A stretch of DNA of 64,000 bases from an uncultured Lachnospiraceae bacterium (GCA_947178145.1 CAMWXE010000011.1:18557-82556); one strand, 5' to 3'; positions 20,090-30,946 are shown, numbered from the stretch's first letter. The notes: generated by a model not told the origin, from the letters alone. Translations and numbers: made by a program.

Positions 20090-21181
20090 TCAGGAGGGGT
20101 GAGGGCATTTTCCGACAGGATAATCCCTGACCAGCCGCTCCACCTTCTGCATCTCCTGCGCAATGCGAATCTTTCTCGGACACGCATCCATACAAGGCAT
20201 CTGCGCACACTCCCGACAGCGTTTCGCGCTCCCGGCAATCCCCAATCCAAGCTTTTTTAATGCCCAGTAATCCTTTCCCATATGAAAGTACTGATACTGG
20301 CGAAACAGCGTATGAATTTCTGTTCCATGCGGACACGCACACCGCTGACACCTGTCACAGGGAATTGGATTGTACTCCTTTTCCAGCACGGAAAGCACCT
20401 CCTCAAACGTTGGAAGCAGTGTTCTGTGCGTTATTGTATCCCGCCCCATGGCAGCGTCCACCTGCTCTTTTGTCCCAAGTCCGATTAATACGCTTGACAC
20501 AGGATAGGACCGCACAAAGTCAATCAGCGTCCGCACCGGAAAGCGCGCCGGGAGAAGCCCTGCGGCAAACACCTTGTTGACCAGGAAACCCTTGCTGCGA
20601 AAGCGTGTCTCTTCCCGGACGCGGTCCAGCATTCCCCGTTCCAACAGATTTCCGCTGCCCTGCAGCACATCGACCCGGTCATCCTGCGCCCCTCGTAGCA
20701 GAATGTCATAGTAGTGCGTCGCAATCCCCGCATACCGGATCATTCCCTCGGCTTTGAGCTCTGCGAGCGCGTCCAGCGCACCGCCCCTGCCAAACACTTC
20801 CTCCTCATGCTCTGCGTCAACCTGATGGACAAAGTATAGGTCCGGCGTCGTGCCGAGATTTTCACAGGAAATTTCCACGGCCTGATACATCTCACTGCCG
20901 CCAAAAAAGCGCGCTTTGTCCGAAATGATAATGTTGTCCCTTCCCACAAGCGCCGCAAATTTTCCAAGCTTTATCTCCGCGTCGCCGTATTCCGGAACAA
21001 TTGCCGTGTCATATAGATTACAGCCCAGCCGATATGCATGTTCCATCACTGCAAGCGCCTCTTGCTCGTCCAGATTAAAATAGTCCGGCAGAACGGGAAC
21101 ACTTCCCTGCAGGACAGGAATCGTGCCAAAGCTTATTTCCGATACGCTCAGTCCTGTGTCCCCTAATTTCCGGTAATACAT
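20090..21181 (-). CDS. aldo/keto reductase family protein with C-terminal cysteine-rich (4Fe-4S-like) region
   Basis: MYYRKLGDTGLSVSEISFGT start; CDRCQRCACPHGTEI and CRECAQMPCMDACPRKIRI cysteine clusters. Confidence 0.88.
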   Translation of the reverse strand: MYYRKLGDTGLSVSEISFGTIPVLQGSVPVLPDYFNLDEQEALAVMEHAYRLGCNLYDTAIVPEYGDAEIKLGKFAALVGRDNIIISDKARFFGGSEMYQAVEISCENLGTTPDLYFVHQVDAEHEEEVFGRGGALDALAELKAEGMIRYAGIATHYYDILLRGAQDDRVDVLQGSGNLLERGMLDRVREETRFRSKGFLVNKVFAAGLLPARFPVRTLIDFVRSYPVSSVLIGLGTKEQVDAAMGRDTITHRTLLPTFEEVLSVLEKEYNPIPCDRCQRCACPHGTEIHTLFRQYQYFHMGKDYWALKKLGLGIAGSAKRCRECAQMPCMDACPRKIRIAQEMQKVERLVRDYPVGKCPHPS

Positions 21182-24100
21182 TTTTCCGCCTTCCTTTCTG
21201 CCTCACAGGATATGTGTGCACAAAAAAACGCCCGCTCTCCAACCTGCACGCCCTCCGGCACCTGTATTTCAAGAGCACCCTTGCAAAACGCAAAGGCCTC
21301 TTTGCCAATCCTTTTTAATGTGGATGGAAGCTGTATCTTCCGCAGACTGTGGCAGCGGTAAAACGCCCTGTCCGGTATCTCCTCCACACCCTCTGGTATC
21401 CGTATCCCTTCTAATGAAGTGCAATTCTCAAAAGCACGTGCGCCGATTTGCCGGAGATACTCTGACAATTCCACACAGCGCAGGGCGCCGCAGCCGGAAA
21501 ACGCATGTGCTTCAATGCACTTCACGCCGTCTGCCTGTCTGACCTCCCGCAGCCACTTACAGCCTGCGAAAGCACGTTTCCCAATCTTTTTCACCGTCTC
21601 TGGAAATGTGATTGTCGTCAGCAGATTCCCGTCCTGAAAGGCACCCTCCCCAATCTCTGTGATGCCATAAGCAAGCCGGATCCTGGAAATATTTCCAGTG
21701 CATTCCATGAGCACACCTTTTTCGTCAGTCTTAAAACAGTTCAGGCTGTCCATCACCGCCTGCTTTGCCAGCGGCGGCAGTTCCCTCTCCCGGTCTGCCA
21801 GCCCTGTAAACTGCACAACCGTCCCATCCTGTAAAATCAGCTCCCGTAAATTGATACAATTCCGAAATGCATACGCCTCTACCTGCACATATTTGCGTTG
21901 TTGTTTCTCAGTCGTTCCTGTTTCATTGTAAGCCTTTTCACTGTCATCCTTCAAACATTCCTCTGCGCCTGCAAAACGAATCCGCTCAATATCCAGACCG
22001 TTTGCAAACGCCCAGCCGCACACAAGACGGATATTCGCCGGAACTGTCACGTCCCCCGCGCAGCCAGAACCGTCCAGCAGCATATCCCGCACTACCACCA
22101 TAGGCGACTCCCTGCGCCTGTTTGTCATCCAGGCCGTTCCGTGAAATGCCCTTGCGCCGATATCGGTCACGCTCTCCGGTATCTCCACCTGCTCCAGCAT
22201 CATCGCGTCGCGGAACACCTCCGCCCCAATCCTTTGTATCCCCGCTGGAATCCGCACCACACGCGCCGCTCCCCGGTATCCGACCAGATTTACCTCCTGT
22301 TCAACCAAAAAACAGCTAAACGCACTGTGAAACAGAGCCCGTACCATCTCGGGAATATCCTGTGCCGTAATATCCGCATAACTGCCAAACACCCATTCTT
22401 TTCCCATAGATACAATCCGCCGGAGTGCTGTGCAGCCTGAGAGTGCATATTCCTTTAATTGAATCTGCCCCATAAGATCAATCCTCTCCAGACCACTGCA
22501 GTCCTCCAGTCCGTGCGCCATCAGGCACGCTCCATCCCGAAACGCTGCGCATTTCAGGCTTTCACAGCCCGCAAAAGCGTATTCCCCGATTTGATTTGTG
22601 GCAGCAAAGTCAAAATTCCGCAGACGCTTACAGCCGCTAAAACAAAATTCCCGCACCTCCCTGACATGATCGCACAGACAGTTCTCCATGCTGGCACATC
22701 CCATAAAAAGGCGCTTCTCCAGCACTTCCATCTGTGGAAGCCGCGCACTGACAAGCGCGGTGCACCAGGCAAAAGCCGCCTCCCCTATTTCACGGGCATC
22801 GCTTTCTATTTCTTTCAGGGAAGTACACTTTTCAAAAGCATGTGCTTCTATTCTGTATAATCCCTCGGACACACGCTGTACTCTGGGCAATACAACTTTC
22901 TCAATACCACCGCACCCAAAGAATGCGCCCTCACCAATCCACCAGACACTTTCAGGAAATACCACCTGACTGACTACACGGTTCCCCGCAAACGCATAGG
23001 GCGCAATCCCCTGTATCCCTTTAGGCAAAATCACTTTGCCCGCACATAACATTCCTGAAACTACCAAATTACCCACAACATGAAGCCCATTCTCCAGCCG
23101 CTCTCCCAGCAATGTATCTGCAAAAGCACGCTCTCCTGCCCACAGCACCGGATTCACTGCCCCCGGCATAAGCGCGGTGCACCCTGACAACGCCTCCCTG
23201 CCAAGCGCCTCCACCTGTTCCAGACAGACTTCGCGCAGCTTCCCGCATCGGTAGAAAGCGCGTTCCCCGATAGAACGCCATCCCATGCCCGCCGAAGCGC
23301 CGGATTCCCTAGCCGCCACACTTTTCTCCAATCCATCTGCCTGTAAAACTTCGCCAGAAAAATAACGCTCCTGACAGAAAAATCCGAAGACCTCCTCCAG
23401 CGCAGCACACCCTGAAAACACCTCGGCTTCCAAACGCGAAATACAAGACGGCATCCACACCCGCCGAAGCGCCCTGCACCCCTTAAATGCCGCTGCGCCG
23501 ACTGACTGTACCCGCGAAGGCAGATGTACCTCTGTCATCTTCGTATTCCCATAAAAGGCTCCGCCTGCCACAATCCGCACACACTCAGGAATCCACACTT
23601 CCCCTTCAAGCTGCTGCCCGTCCCACAATATGGCGTCTGCACACACTTCCCTGTCCGGGAGCTGTCCGCCCGCAAAAATACCATCCCTGTCATCTGACAT
23701 GCGCTGTCTCCACTGTTCCAGAAAGGCAGTCCCCTCCATCGCGTGTCTCCCCACGGATTCCAGGGTTTTCGGCAGCACAACACGCTCCAGCGCCGCACAG
23801 CCGTATGCAAACCTGTCAGGAATATGACGCACGCCCTCCTCAAGAACCAGCGACTTTAACCTGGCACAGCCCCCAAACACGTCTGCACCATAATGTTTTC
23901 CCGTCTCACGCCCGCCGCCGGATATCCACGCCCTCTGCAAATTGCTCTTTGCAAAGGCCAGACTCTCCACCGTCTCCGTTCCCGCCGGAATCCGCACCTC
24001 CCGCAGACCGCTGCGGTAAAACGCCATTTTTCCTATAGAGGCAAGGCTCTTCGGCAGTTGAATCTTTTTCAATCCGGAACAGCCATAAAAAGCGCTCTCC

Positions 24101-25569
24101 CCAACCTTCTGCAGCCCTTCCGGTAGCTGAATTTCCTGCAGCGCACGGCAATGGCGGAATGTCCTGTCCTCCAAAACATCGATCTGTTCCGGAATCTCAA
24201 TGCGCAGCAGCTTCACACAGCCCTCAAACGCCCCCGCGCCAATCCTGCAAAGTCCTTTTGGCAGCGCGATGGTCTGCATCAGGAGACACCCACGGAAAGC
24301 CTCCGCGCCAATCTCGCGCAGACTTTCGGGCAAAATCACCCTGTCTATGGTCTCAATCCCCGCAAAGGCCTCCTCTGCAATCCGCGTAATGCCCTCGGGC
24401 ATGACCACTCTGGACTCCGCCCCCAGGTACTGCAATAAGATCGTTCCACTGACCCTGAAATTTCCCAACACTTGTCTGTGTATCACACGAACCAGTTCTG
24501 GAACCGCTGAAGCTGCCGCCAATGTCCCCTCCCGAACCGCACTCTTATCCTTATCCGGGCAGGCGCATTCTCTCCCTGTATCAGCCTGTTTCGTTTCCCC
24601 GTCAGAAAGCCCCGTATCTGTCCTGTATATGTCATTTAGCCCGTGAAATGTATACTCTGCCCCGTCACACGTCCGAACGGACTTCAGTGACGTGCAGTTG
24701 CGAAAAGCATCCTCGTCAATCTGCACACTGTTTCCGCCAAATGTTACCTGCTCCAGGCCGATACAGTTGCGGAAAGCGCGGCTCTCGATGCGCCTCAGCG
24801 ATTTCGGAAGCCTGATGTCCACAATGCCCCGCATATCATAAAAACTGCTCTTTGCGAGGACTTCTATCCCCTCTGGCACTTCGATATGCTTGATATTTAC
24901 CCGAAAGCGTACTAATGTTCTCCCCTCCAGCTCCATCATGCGCTCGAGGATATCCCGCACGACCAGTTCGACCAGCGGGGACACTTTGAACGACCCCGCC
25001 ACCACTTCCACTACATTGGGGATACAAAACGTTTCCACAGATGCACGCAAGTCCGCGCCGCCCGGATTCTCATCACCAGACGTTACACAGGAAATTTCCC
25101 TGACGCGCCCGCACCCCGTAAAGACATCGCAGATACACCGCACATCCAGCTCCTGCGATATCACCAGCTTTTCAAGCGATGTCCCATTTGCGAGCGCCTC
25201 CATGCCAAGCCATTTCACACCTGGTATCTGCACTTCTCTCAGACTGTCGCAGTACAAAAAAGCACACTCCCCCAGCTCCTCCACAGAGGGCGGCAGAATT
25301 GCCTGCCGCAGCGCGTGGCAGCGGTGGAACGCATAGCGGCCAATGTACGATACCCCGTCCGGGATTACGACCTCCTCCAGTTTCCGGCATCCCTTGAACG
25401 CATCTCCCATAATGCAGTTCAGGCCAGATGGCAGCACCACCTTTTTCAGGGACACGCAGCCCTTAAACGCGCCCTCTCCGACCGTATGGATTCCCTCTGG
25501 AACCTGCAGCACTTCCTCCCGCCCTGTATAACGAACCAACACTCCATTTTCAATCTGATAATCTTCCAC
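21163..25569 (-). CDS. giant LRR_5/BspA-like leucine-rich repeat protein, 1468 aa, no obvious signal peptide
   Basis: Dozens of ~23-aa units of the form IGEGAFQDGNLLTTITFPETVKKIGKRAFAGC; starts MEDYQIENGVLVRYTGREEVLQVPEGI, with no hydrophobic leader. Confidence 0.93.
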   Translation of the reverse strand: MEDYQIENGVLVRYTGREEVLQVPEGIHTVGEGAFKGCVSLKKVVLPSGLNCIMGDAFKGCRKLEEVVIPDGVSYIGRYAFHRCHALRQAILPPSVEELGECAFLYCDSLREVQIPGVKWLGMEALANGTSLEKLVISQELDVRCICDVFTGCGRVREISCVTSGDENPGGADLRASVETFCIPNVVEVVAGSFKVSPLVELVVRDILERMMELEGRTLVRFRVNIKHIEVPEGIEVLAKSSFYDMRGIVDIRLPKSLRRIESRAFRNCIGLEQVTFGGNSVQIDEDAFRNCTSLKSVRTCDGAEYTFHGLNDIYRTDTGLSDGETKQADTGRECACPDKDKSAVREGTLAAASAVPELVRVIHRQVLGNFRVSGTILLQYLGAESRVVMPEGITRIAEEAFAGIETIDRVILPESLREIGAEAFRGCLLMQTIALPKGLCRIGAGAFEGCVKLLRIEIPEQIDVLEDRTFRHCRALQEIQLPEGLQKVGESAFYGCSGLKKIQLPKSLASIGKMAFYRSGLREVRIPAGTETVESLAFAKSNLQRAWISGGGRETGKHYGADVFGGCARLKSLVLEEGVRHIPDRFAYGCAALERVVLPKTLESVGRHAMEGTAFLEQWRQRMSDDRDGIFAGGQLPDREVCADAILWDGQQLEGEVWIPECVRIVAGGAFYGNTKMTEVHLPSRVQSVGAAAFKGCRALRRVWMPSCISRLEAEVFSGCAALEEVFGFFCQERYFSGEVLQADGLEKSVAARESGASAGMGWRSIGERAFYRCGKLREVCLEQVEALGREALSGCTALMPGAVNPVLWAGERAFADTLLGERLENGLHVVGNLVVSGMLCAGKVILPKGIQGIAPYAFAGNRVVSQVVFPESVWWIGEGAFFGCGGIEKVVLPRVQRVSEGLYRIEAHAFEKCTSLKEIESDAREIGEAAFAWCTALVSARLPQMEVLEKRLFMGCASMENCLCDHVREVREFCFSGCKRLRNFDFAATNQIGEYAFAGCESLKCAAFRDGACLMAHGLEDCSGLERIDLMGQIQLKEYALSGCTALRRIVSMGKEWVFGSYADITAQDIPEMVRALFHSAFSCFLVEQEVNLVGYRGAARVVRIPAGIQRIGAEVFRDAMMLEQVEIPESVTDIGARAFHGTAWMTNRRRESPMVVVRDMLLDGSGCAGDVTVPANIRLVCGWAFANGLDIERIRFAGAEECLKDDSEKAYNETGTTEKQQRKYVQVEAYAFRNCINLRELILQDGTVVQFTGLADRERELPPLAKQAVMDSLNCFKTDEKGVLMECTGNISRIRLAYGITEIGEGAFQDGNLLTTITFPETVKKIGKRAFAGCKWLREVRQADGVKCIEAHAFSGCGALRCVELSEYLRQIGARAFENCTSLEGIRIPEGVEEIPDRAFYRCHSLRKIQLPSTLKRIGKEAFAFCKGALEIQVPEGVQVGERAFFCAHISCEAERKAEKCITGN

Positions 25570-25579
25570 CTGTTATCCC

Positions 25580-26551
25580 TCACACCGGATTGTCTGCAAA
25601 AATCAGCGCGATCACTTCCCGCAGTTCCTCCAGACTTCCGCTCCCAAACAATCTTTCCTTGTACCGTTTCGTCCCTTTTCGCTTCTTCATCATATAAGAG
25701 GCAAGCTTTTTCATATAGCTTAACGCAAATGTTTCCTCATAATACCGCGCAGTCAGCTCCATCTGTTCCGTCAAAATCTCAAATGCTGTCCTGCCACATT
25801 TTTTGCCTGTAAGCTCGCTGAATATAAAAGGATTCTCCAGTCCATACCGCGCCACCATAATCCCGTCTGCCCCCGTGCGCTCCATCATCTTTGCCGCGTC
25901 CTCCACGGAGAAAATCCCGCCGTTTGCGATGACCGGAATCGACACCGCCGCCTTTGCGTGCGCAATCTCCTCCCTGTGCGGTTCGCCTTCGTACATCATG
26001 CTCCGGCTCCTGCCGTGAATGGTAATCATGTCCGCCCCCGCGTCCTCACACACCCGTGCAAACTCCGCGGCAAACAGCTCATCCTCCCGAATCCCGACAC
26101 GGCATTTCACAGTCACAACCTTTCCGCTCCGCTTGCAGCCCCGGATGACCGCCGCCGCTCTCTTGAAATCCTGCATCAGCGCGCTCCCCTCACCACTCTT
26201 GAACACATTGGGCACCGGGCATCCCATATTGATGTCAATGATATCGAAATCTCTCAAAAGCGCACTCTTTGCCATGCGCTCCATCACGGCCGGATTGCCG
26301 CCGAGGAGCTGGACTGCCTTGACGGGCTCGTCCTCTGTCGTCAGCAGGAGGCGGTTTGTCGCCCTGTCCTCGTATTTCAGCGCGTTTGCACTGCACATCT
26401 CCGTGAAGCACAGACCGGCTCCAAGCCCATATGCCAGCATTCGAAACGGATAGCAGGTATATCCTGCCAGAGGCGCCATCAACACATTTGACGGCAGAAG
26501 CAGGCCGCCGACGCGGATTGGTCTAATGTCGCCGGTTTGCATTGTGTGCAT
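25580..26551 (-). CDS. dus: tRNA-dihydrouridine synthase
   Basis: LMAPLAGYTCYPFRMLAYGLGAGLCFTEM, DIIDINMGCPVPNVFKSGEGSALM, TIHGRSRSMMYEGEP, IPVIANGGIFSVEDA. Confidence 0.95.
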   Translation of the reverse strand: MHTMQTGDIRPIRVGGLLLPSNVLMAPLAGYTCYPFRMLAYGLGAGLCFTEMCSANALKYEDRATNRLLLTTEDEPVKAVQLLGGNPAVMERMAKSALLRDFDIIDINMGCPVPNVFKSGEGSALMQDFKRAAAVIRGCKRSGKVVTVKCRVGIREDELFAAEFARVCEDAGADMITIHGRSRSMMYEGEPHREEIAHAKAAVSIPVIANGGIFSVEDAAKMMERTGADGIMVARYGLENPFIFSELTGKKCGRTAFEILTEQMELTARYYEETFALSYMKKLASYMMKKRKGTKRYKERLFGSGSLEELREVIALIFADNPV

Positions 26552-26747
26552 AATTCGTCCCCCTCGCTTTTTACATTTCTCGACAGTTCTTTCATAATTA
26601 TACCTCCTTTTTTATTCTTTGTAAAACAAATTTCTAAAGAATAGTTTATGAAAGTCTTAAAAATCTAAAAATATATTTGACAAATTCAAACAGAGTGGTA
26701 TTATAGTATAGTAACTGTTCAATAAAAGGAGAAGGAGAAGTTATATT

Positions 26748-27689
26748 ATGAAAAAGAAATTTTTGGCACTTATTTTGACTGGAGTGCTGGCAATGTCAGC
26801 AACTGCATGTGGCGACAGCAACAAGGATGCAGGTTCATCCGTGAATACAGTGAATACCGATTCACGGACAGAGACACAGGACGACACTGCTCTTCCTACA
26901 GAGCAGGCAACCACTGAAGCACAGCCGGATGGAGATCCCATGGAAGAGGCAATGAAAAACATGGAATCTGTTACCAGCATGGAAGCACAGATGATCATGG
27001 ACATGGATATGACCATAAGCGCTGACGGACAGGAACAGGCAATAGAGACATCTACGGTTATGGACATGGTTTATTTTAATGATCCGCTGAAGATTAAAAT
27101 GGATATGACAATAGACATGGGCGATCAGGGAAGCATGAGCATGCAGGTCTACGCGGAGCCATCTGAGAGCGGAACATACAACCTTTACATGTATGACGGC
27201 CAGAACTGGTCAACCAGTGAATCGGCTGCGTCTGATCTGGTAGATTATGATGCACGCAGCAATATGATGGGTTACATTGGTGATGCCTCCGTGTATACAC
27301 AGGAGGGAACAGAAGAGGTAAACGGGTCAAATGCATATAAGTATTCCTATGTCCTGACAGAAGAGGAAATGAAAGAGCAGATGATAGATTCCGGTGCACT
27401 GGATTCCGTTAGTTCCCTCGGACTGGATGTCACCCAGATAGACAGCATGCTTGACAACTTAGGAGAAGTTACCGCATATGTCTGGATTGATGAGGCATCT
27501 TTGTATCCTGTGAAGTATGAGATGGATATGACGGAAGTTATGGATAACCTGATGACAAATATGCTTGCAGCAATGGGAGAACAGGCGGAAGGAGTAAGTA
27601 TGCATGTTCCAGAGATGAAAGTCGTAATGACATGCTCTAATTTTAACAATGCTGCAGACTTCACCGTTCCTGATGAGGCGAAGAACTAA
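26748..27689 (+). CDS. Met-rich lipoprotein (DUF6612-like)
   Basis: Lipobox MSATACGDS; preceded by AAGGAGAAGGAG RBS; repeated MDMDMT / KMDMTIDMGDQGSMSMQ segments. Confidence 0.75.
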   Translation: MKKKFLALILTGVLAMSATACGDSNKDAGSSVNTVNTDSRTETQDDTALPTEQATTEAQPDGDPMEEAMKNMESVTSMEAQMIMDMDMTISADGQEQAIETSTVMDMVYFNDPLKIKMDMTIDMGDQGSMSMQVYAEPSESGTYNLYMYDGQNWSTSESAASDLVDYDARSNMMGYIGDASVYTQEGTEEVNGSNAYKYSYVLTEEEMKEQMIDSGALDSVSSLGLDVTQIDSMLDNLGEVTAYVWIDEASLYPVKYEMDMTEVMDNLMTNMLAAMGEQAEGVSMHVPEMKVVMTCSNFNNAADFTVPDEAKN

Positions 27690-27710
27690 GATACACAATC
27701 CTATGGGTTC

Positions 27711-27751
27711 AAAATATGGGTGGTATACTTTTGTATACCACCCATATTTTT
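27711..27751. terminator. bidirectional intrinsic terminator between lipoprotein gene and sbcC
   Basis: AAAATATGGGTGGTATAC-TTTT-GTATACCACCCATATTTT: perfect 18-bp stem with 4-nt loop, A/T tracts on both sides. Confidence 0.9.
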
Positions 27752-27766
27752 GTTGTCAGCTATGTT

Positions 27767-30700
27767 TTAACCAAGCCGCCATCCCACGCTGCTTCCTGTC
27801 TCGTTTTTGGTGACAACGAGCTGGCTGTCAATCTCCTGTTTGAGCTCAGACACATGGGAGATAATGCCAATCAACCTGTCACCGCCCGCCATTTCTTTTA
27901 AAATGCGCACTGCCTGACCTCTGGAATGCTCGTCGAGCGATCCGAATCCTTCGTCGATAAACATCATGTCGAGATTGACGGCTCCGCTGCCCTCCTTGAT
28001 CTGGTCCGCCATACCAAGCGCAAGCGCGAGCGCCGCCATGAAGGACTCACCACCGGAAAGTGTCCTGACCTCACGCTTCCTGCCTGTCACAAGAGAGTAA
28101 ACCATCAGATCCAATCCCTCATTCCTGACCTTGCTGGCTTCGTCTGTGTCCTTGATCATAAGCTGGAACTGCCCCGCCGTCATCTTCGCAAAGCGCTTGT
28201 TTGCGGCCGTGAGAATCTTTTGGAGATAATACCGCTGCACAAATGTTTCCAGATCCATCTTGTTCTGTTTATTGACATTTCCCGAAATCATTCTGTACAG
28301 GCTGTCGAGCTTTGTGTGCTCGCTGATTGTCCGCTCACGCTGCCGCATCTGCGATTGGAGCGCGGCGAGCACTTTCTCGTTTGATACGGAAATTCTTGTC
28401 CGCTCATTGATTGCGCTGTTTATTTTTTCATACCGTTCCCTTAAAATACGGATATTCTGCTGTATCCGCTCAATATCTGGCTTTTTGCTGTCTTTGATAA
28501 TTCCCTCTGCCGTCGCCTTCTTTGCCTTTGCCGCCTGTGCTTTTTCATGGTACTCTTTGAGCTGCCTCTGCCACTCAGAGAGCGTCTCGCGCGCGTAAAG
28601 TTCTGTCATGCGCTGCCACTCCCTTGCACATTCTGCGCCCTTTTGCTGCAAAAGCATTTCATATGCGGATTTTTGCTGTTTGGCGCGCGCTTCCCTCGAC
28701 GGAATTGTATTTCTGTATTCCTCAATCAAAGACAGCGCCTTCTCTTTCTCGCTGTGTGCTTTCCTGTTTGCCTTGTCCTTGCCCTCGTACTCCTTTTTTA
28801 TGACTGCAAATTCGTCCTCCGCCTGTTTTTTGGCGAAATCTGCATCAACTCTTGCGGCAAATCCAGTGTTGTTTGCAAGCTCTGTCAGGGCGGATTCCAA
28901 ACCCGATAAATCCTGCTTCAGTTCTGTTATCTGCGCGTTTATTTTATCCAGTTTGCCTTGCAGTTTTTCCATGTTCCGGACGCATTGTTCCTGTTCGCTT
29001 TTTTGCGCTTCAAGGTACTCCATTCGTTCTTTGCAGTTCTGAGCTGTCTTTTTCACCTCGCTGCTATATGTCTCAAACGCCATCAAAATGACATCCCTGT
29101 CACTTATCTGTATGCCGAGCGCTTCACATACTTTCCCGCACTCGGATGCATATTGGCTGCGCTTGTTTTCCAGCGTTGTCCTCAGCTCATTTGCCTCGAG
29201 GGACTTCTTCTGCTGCCGCTGGTTCCAGTCCTCGCTCATCTTGCGGGCCGCCTCCACGTCACTCTGTGTCGGAACCTGAAAATCCTCCGGCATTCTGTAC
29301 GGTGCCGGATGGACACGCGAACCACACACTTTGCATGGTTCTCCGTCGACGAGTGCTCTCGCAAGAATTCCAGCCTGCTCGTTTAAAAACAGACGGTTCA
29401 TTTGCTCATAATCGTCTCGCTTTTCATAGTAGGATGCCTCTGCCTTCTGAAACTCCTTCTGGCTTTTTAGAAGTTTTGTCTTCCACACACCGATGTCCTT
29501 TTCCAACTCCAACAGCGCATCAATGTCTTCACGGACCGCTGCGCTGTTCTCAAGCGCATTCTCCGCCTTCACCAACTCCGCATACGCATCGTTGTAACCT
29601 TTTAAATCCTCGACGCATTTGTCCTGTTTTTCTCTTATGTCCGCAAGCTGTGACTCCAGCTTCTTCTTCTCCTTCTCAACAGCCAGGCACTTTGCTGTTT
29701 TCTCCTTTTTTTCACCCTCAGCCTTATCCCTTCTGTCAAAAAGACGCACTGCCTCCTCCGCCTTCTGACTGATTTCATGCAGTTTTTTCTTTCCGTCCTC
29801 ATACCGTGCAGCGACCTCCTCACAGGACGCAGCAGCATCCGCGCAGCGCTCCTCCAGCTCTGGCAGTGTTTTCTCCTTATCGAAAAGCTTTTGCTTCACG
29901 TCAAGCAGCGCGTGCTCTGCCTCCTGATACAGCTGATAAATGGGCTTAATCTCATACGCTTCCCCCAGCATAGCAGCAAGCCTGTCCTTCTCCCGCATCT
30001 CCTTCTCAAGTGCCTCGCACTCCGCAAGAACTGCCTGTGCACTCTCATACGCCGCAAAGGCATCCATCAGAGTCTTTGCCTTCGCGTAATCGCTCTGTGC
30101 CGTCTCAAGCGCCTCTTTGACCTCATTGCGCTCAGTCGACAGCAATGACAGCCTGGCCTCAGAATCCCTGCAATACGCCTCCAGGAGTATCAAATAATCG
30201 CCAAGACAAGTCAGTTTTTCATTTTTGATATTGTCAGAAAGCGCTTCCATCTCCTCATAGTTTTCAAAATCTTCCGTGACGGTGACATGTGTAATCTCGT
30301 TGCGGCATGTGGTCCGTATGATGGCGATTTCCTTCTCTTTTGCCTTTTTTCTGTCCTCGAGAATATGCCGGATCCGCTCGTAGAGCTCCGTGTTAAAGAG
30401 TTTTCGGAAGATCTCCTTCTTGTCATCCGTCTTTGCGCGCAAAAGCTCCATGAACTCCCCTTGCGCAATCATGGCAACCTGCATGAACTGCTCCCTGGTG
30501 AGCCCCACAATCTCCTCAATTTTCTCGTCGACATTCCGCTCTGCGTACGCGCTTTTGTCTGGAAGAATCAGCTCCACAGAACCTTTCTCTTCAATCGCTT
30601 CCTTTCCTGTGCTCCCGCGTCTCTTTGCAGGGCGCAGGTGCTTTGGCACACGCCTCACTGTGTACTCCGGCGCCCCCTCCTGCGCCGACTTCGCAAACCG

Positions 30701-30946
30701 GAATGTAACCTGCGGCGTATTCTCGTACGACGTGAAATGGCTCTGCAGCAGCACACCCTCTTTTTTGTTATACAGCGACCCCGTCTGACCATAGAGCGCA
30801 AAGACAATCGCGTCAAAGATTGTCGTCTTTCCCGCCCCTGTATCCCCGGTAATCAGAAATAAATTCTGTGTTGTCTTTGTAAAATCTATCGTCGTCTCGC
30901 TGCCATATGAACCGAACGCCCTCATTGTAAGAGTCAATGGTCTCAT
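27767..30946 (-). CDS. sbcC: exonuclease SbcC
   Basis: MRPLTLTMRAFGSYGSETTIDFTK...FLITGDTGAGKTTIFDAIVFALYG (Walker A), long coiled coil with CKVCG zinc-hook, TLSGGESFMAALALALGMAD, DMMFIDEGFGSLDE. Start set at 30946 (ATGA overlap with sbcD). Confidence 0.96.
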   Translation of the reverse strand: MRPLTLTMRAFGSYGSETTIDFTKTTQNLFLITGDTGAGKTTIFDAIVFALYGQTGSLYNKKEGVLLQSHFTSYENTPQVTFRFAKSAQEGAPEYTVRRVPKHLRPAKRRGSTGKEAIEEKGSVELILPDKSAYAERNVDEKIEEIVGLTREQFMQVAMIAQGEFMELLRAKTDDKKEIFRKLFNTELYERIRHILEDRKKAKEKEIAIIRTTCRNEITHVTVTEDFENYEEMEALSDNIKNEKLTCLGDYLILLEAYCRDSEARLSLLSTERNEVKEALETAQSDYAKAKTLMDAFAAYESAQAVLAECEALEKEMREKDRLAAMLGEAYEIKPIYQLYQEAEHALLDVKQKLFDKEKTLPELEERCADAAASCEEVAARYEDGKKKLHEISQKAEEAVRLFDRRDKAEGEKKEKTAKCLAVEKEKKKLESQLADIREKQDKCVEDLKGYNDAYAELVKAENALENSAAVREDIDALLELEKDIGVWKTKLLKSQKEFQKAEASYYEKRDDYEQMNRLFLNEQAGILARALVDGEPCKVCGSRVHPAPYRMPEDFQVPTQSDVEAARKMSEDWNQRQQKKSLEANELRTTLENKRSQYASECGKVCEALGIQISDRDVILMAFETYSSEVKKTAQNCKERMEYLEAQKSEQEQCVRNMEKLQGKLDKINAQITELKQDLSGLESALTELANNTGFAARVDADFAKKQAEDEFAVIKKEYEGKDKANRKAHSEKEKALSLIEEYRNTIPSREARAKQQKSAYEMLLQQKGAECAREWQRMTELYARETLSEWQRQLKEYHEKAQAAKAKKATAEGIIKDSKKPDIERIQQNIRILRERYEKINSAINERTRISVSNEKVLAALQSQMRQRERTISEHTKLDSLYRMISGNVNKQNKMDLETFVQRYYLQKILTAANKRFAKMTAGQFQLMIKDTDEASKVRNEGLDLMVYSLVTGRKREVRTLSGGESFMAALALALGMADQIKEGSGAVNLDMMFIDEGFGSLDEHSRGQAVRILKEMAGGDRLIGIISHVSELKQEIDSQLVVTKNETGSSVGWRLG

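Noticed and set aside
20060-20105. GC-rich hairpin at the convergent PMI/AKR ends
   Set aside because: Stem CCACTCCT/AGGAGGGGTG overlaps the AKR stop and lacks a clear U-tract; too weak to list as a terminator.
21216-25531. Many plus-strand ORFs across the LRR gene
   Set aside because: Antisense products of a repetitive LRR coding sequence, not independent genes.
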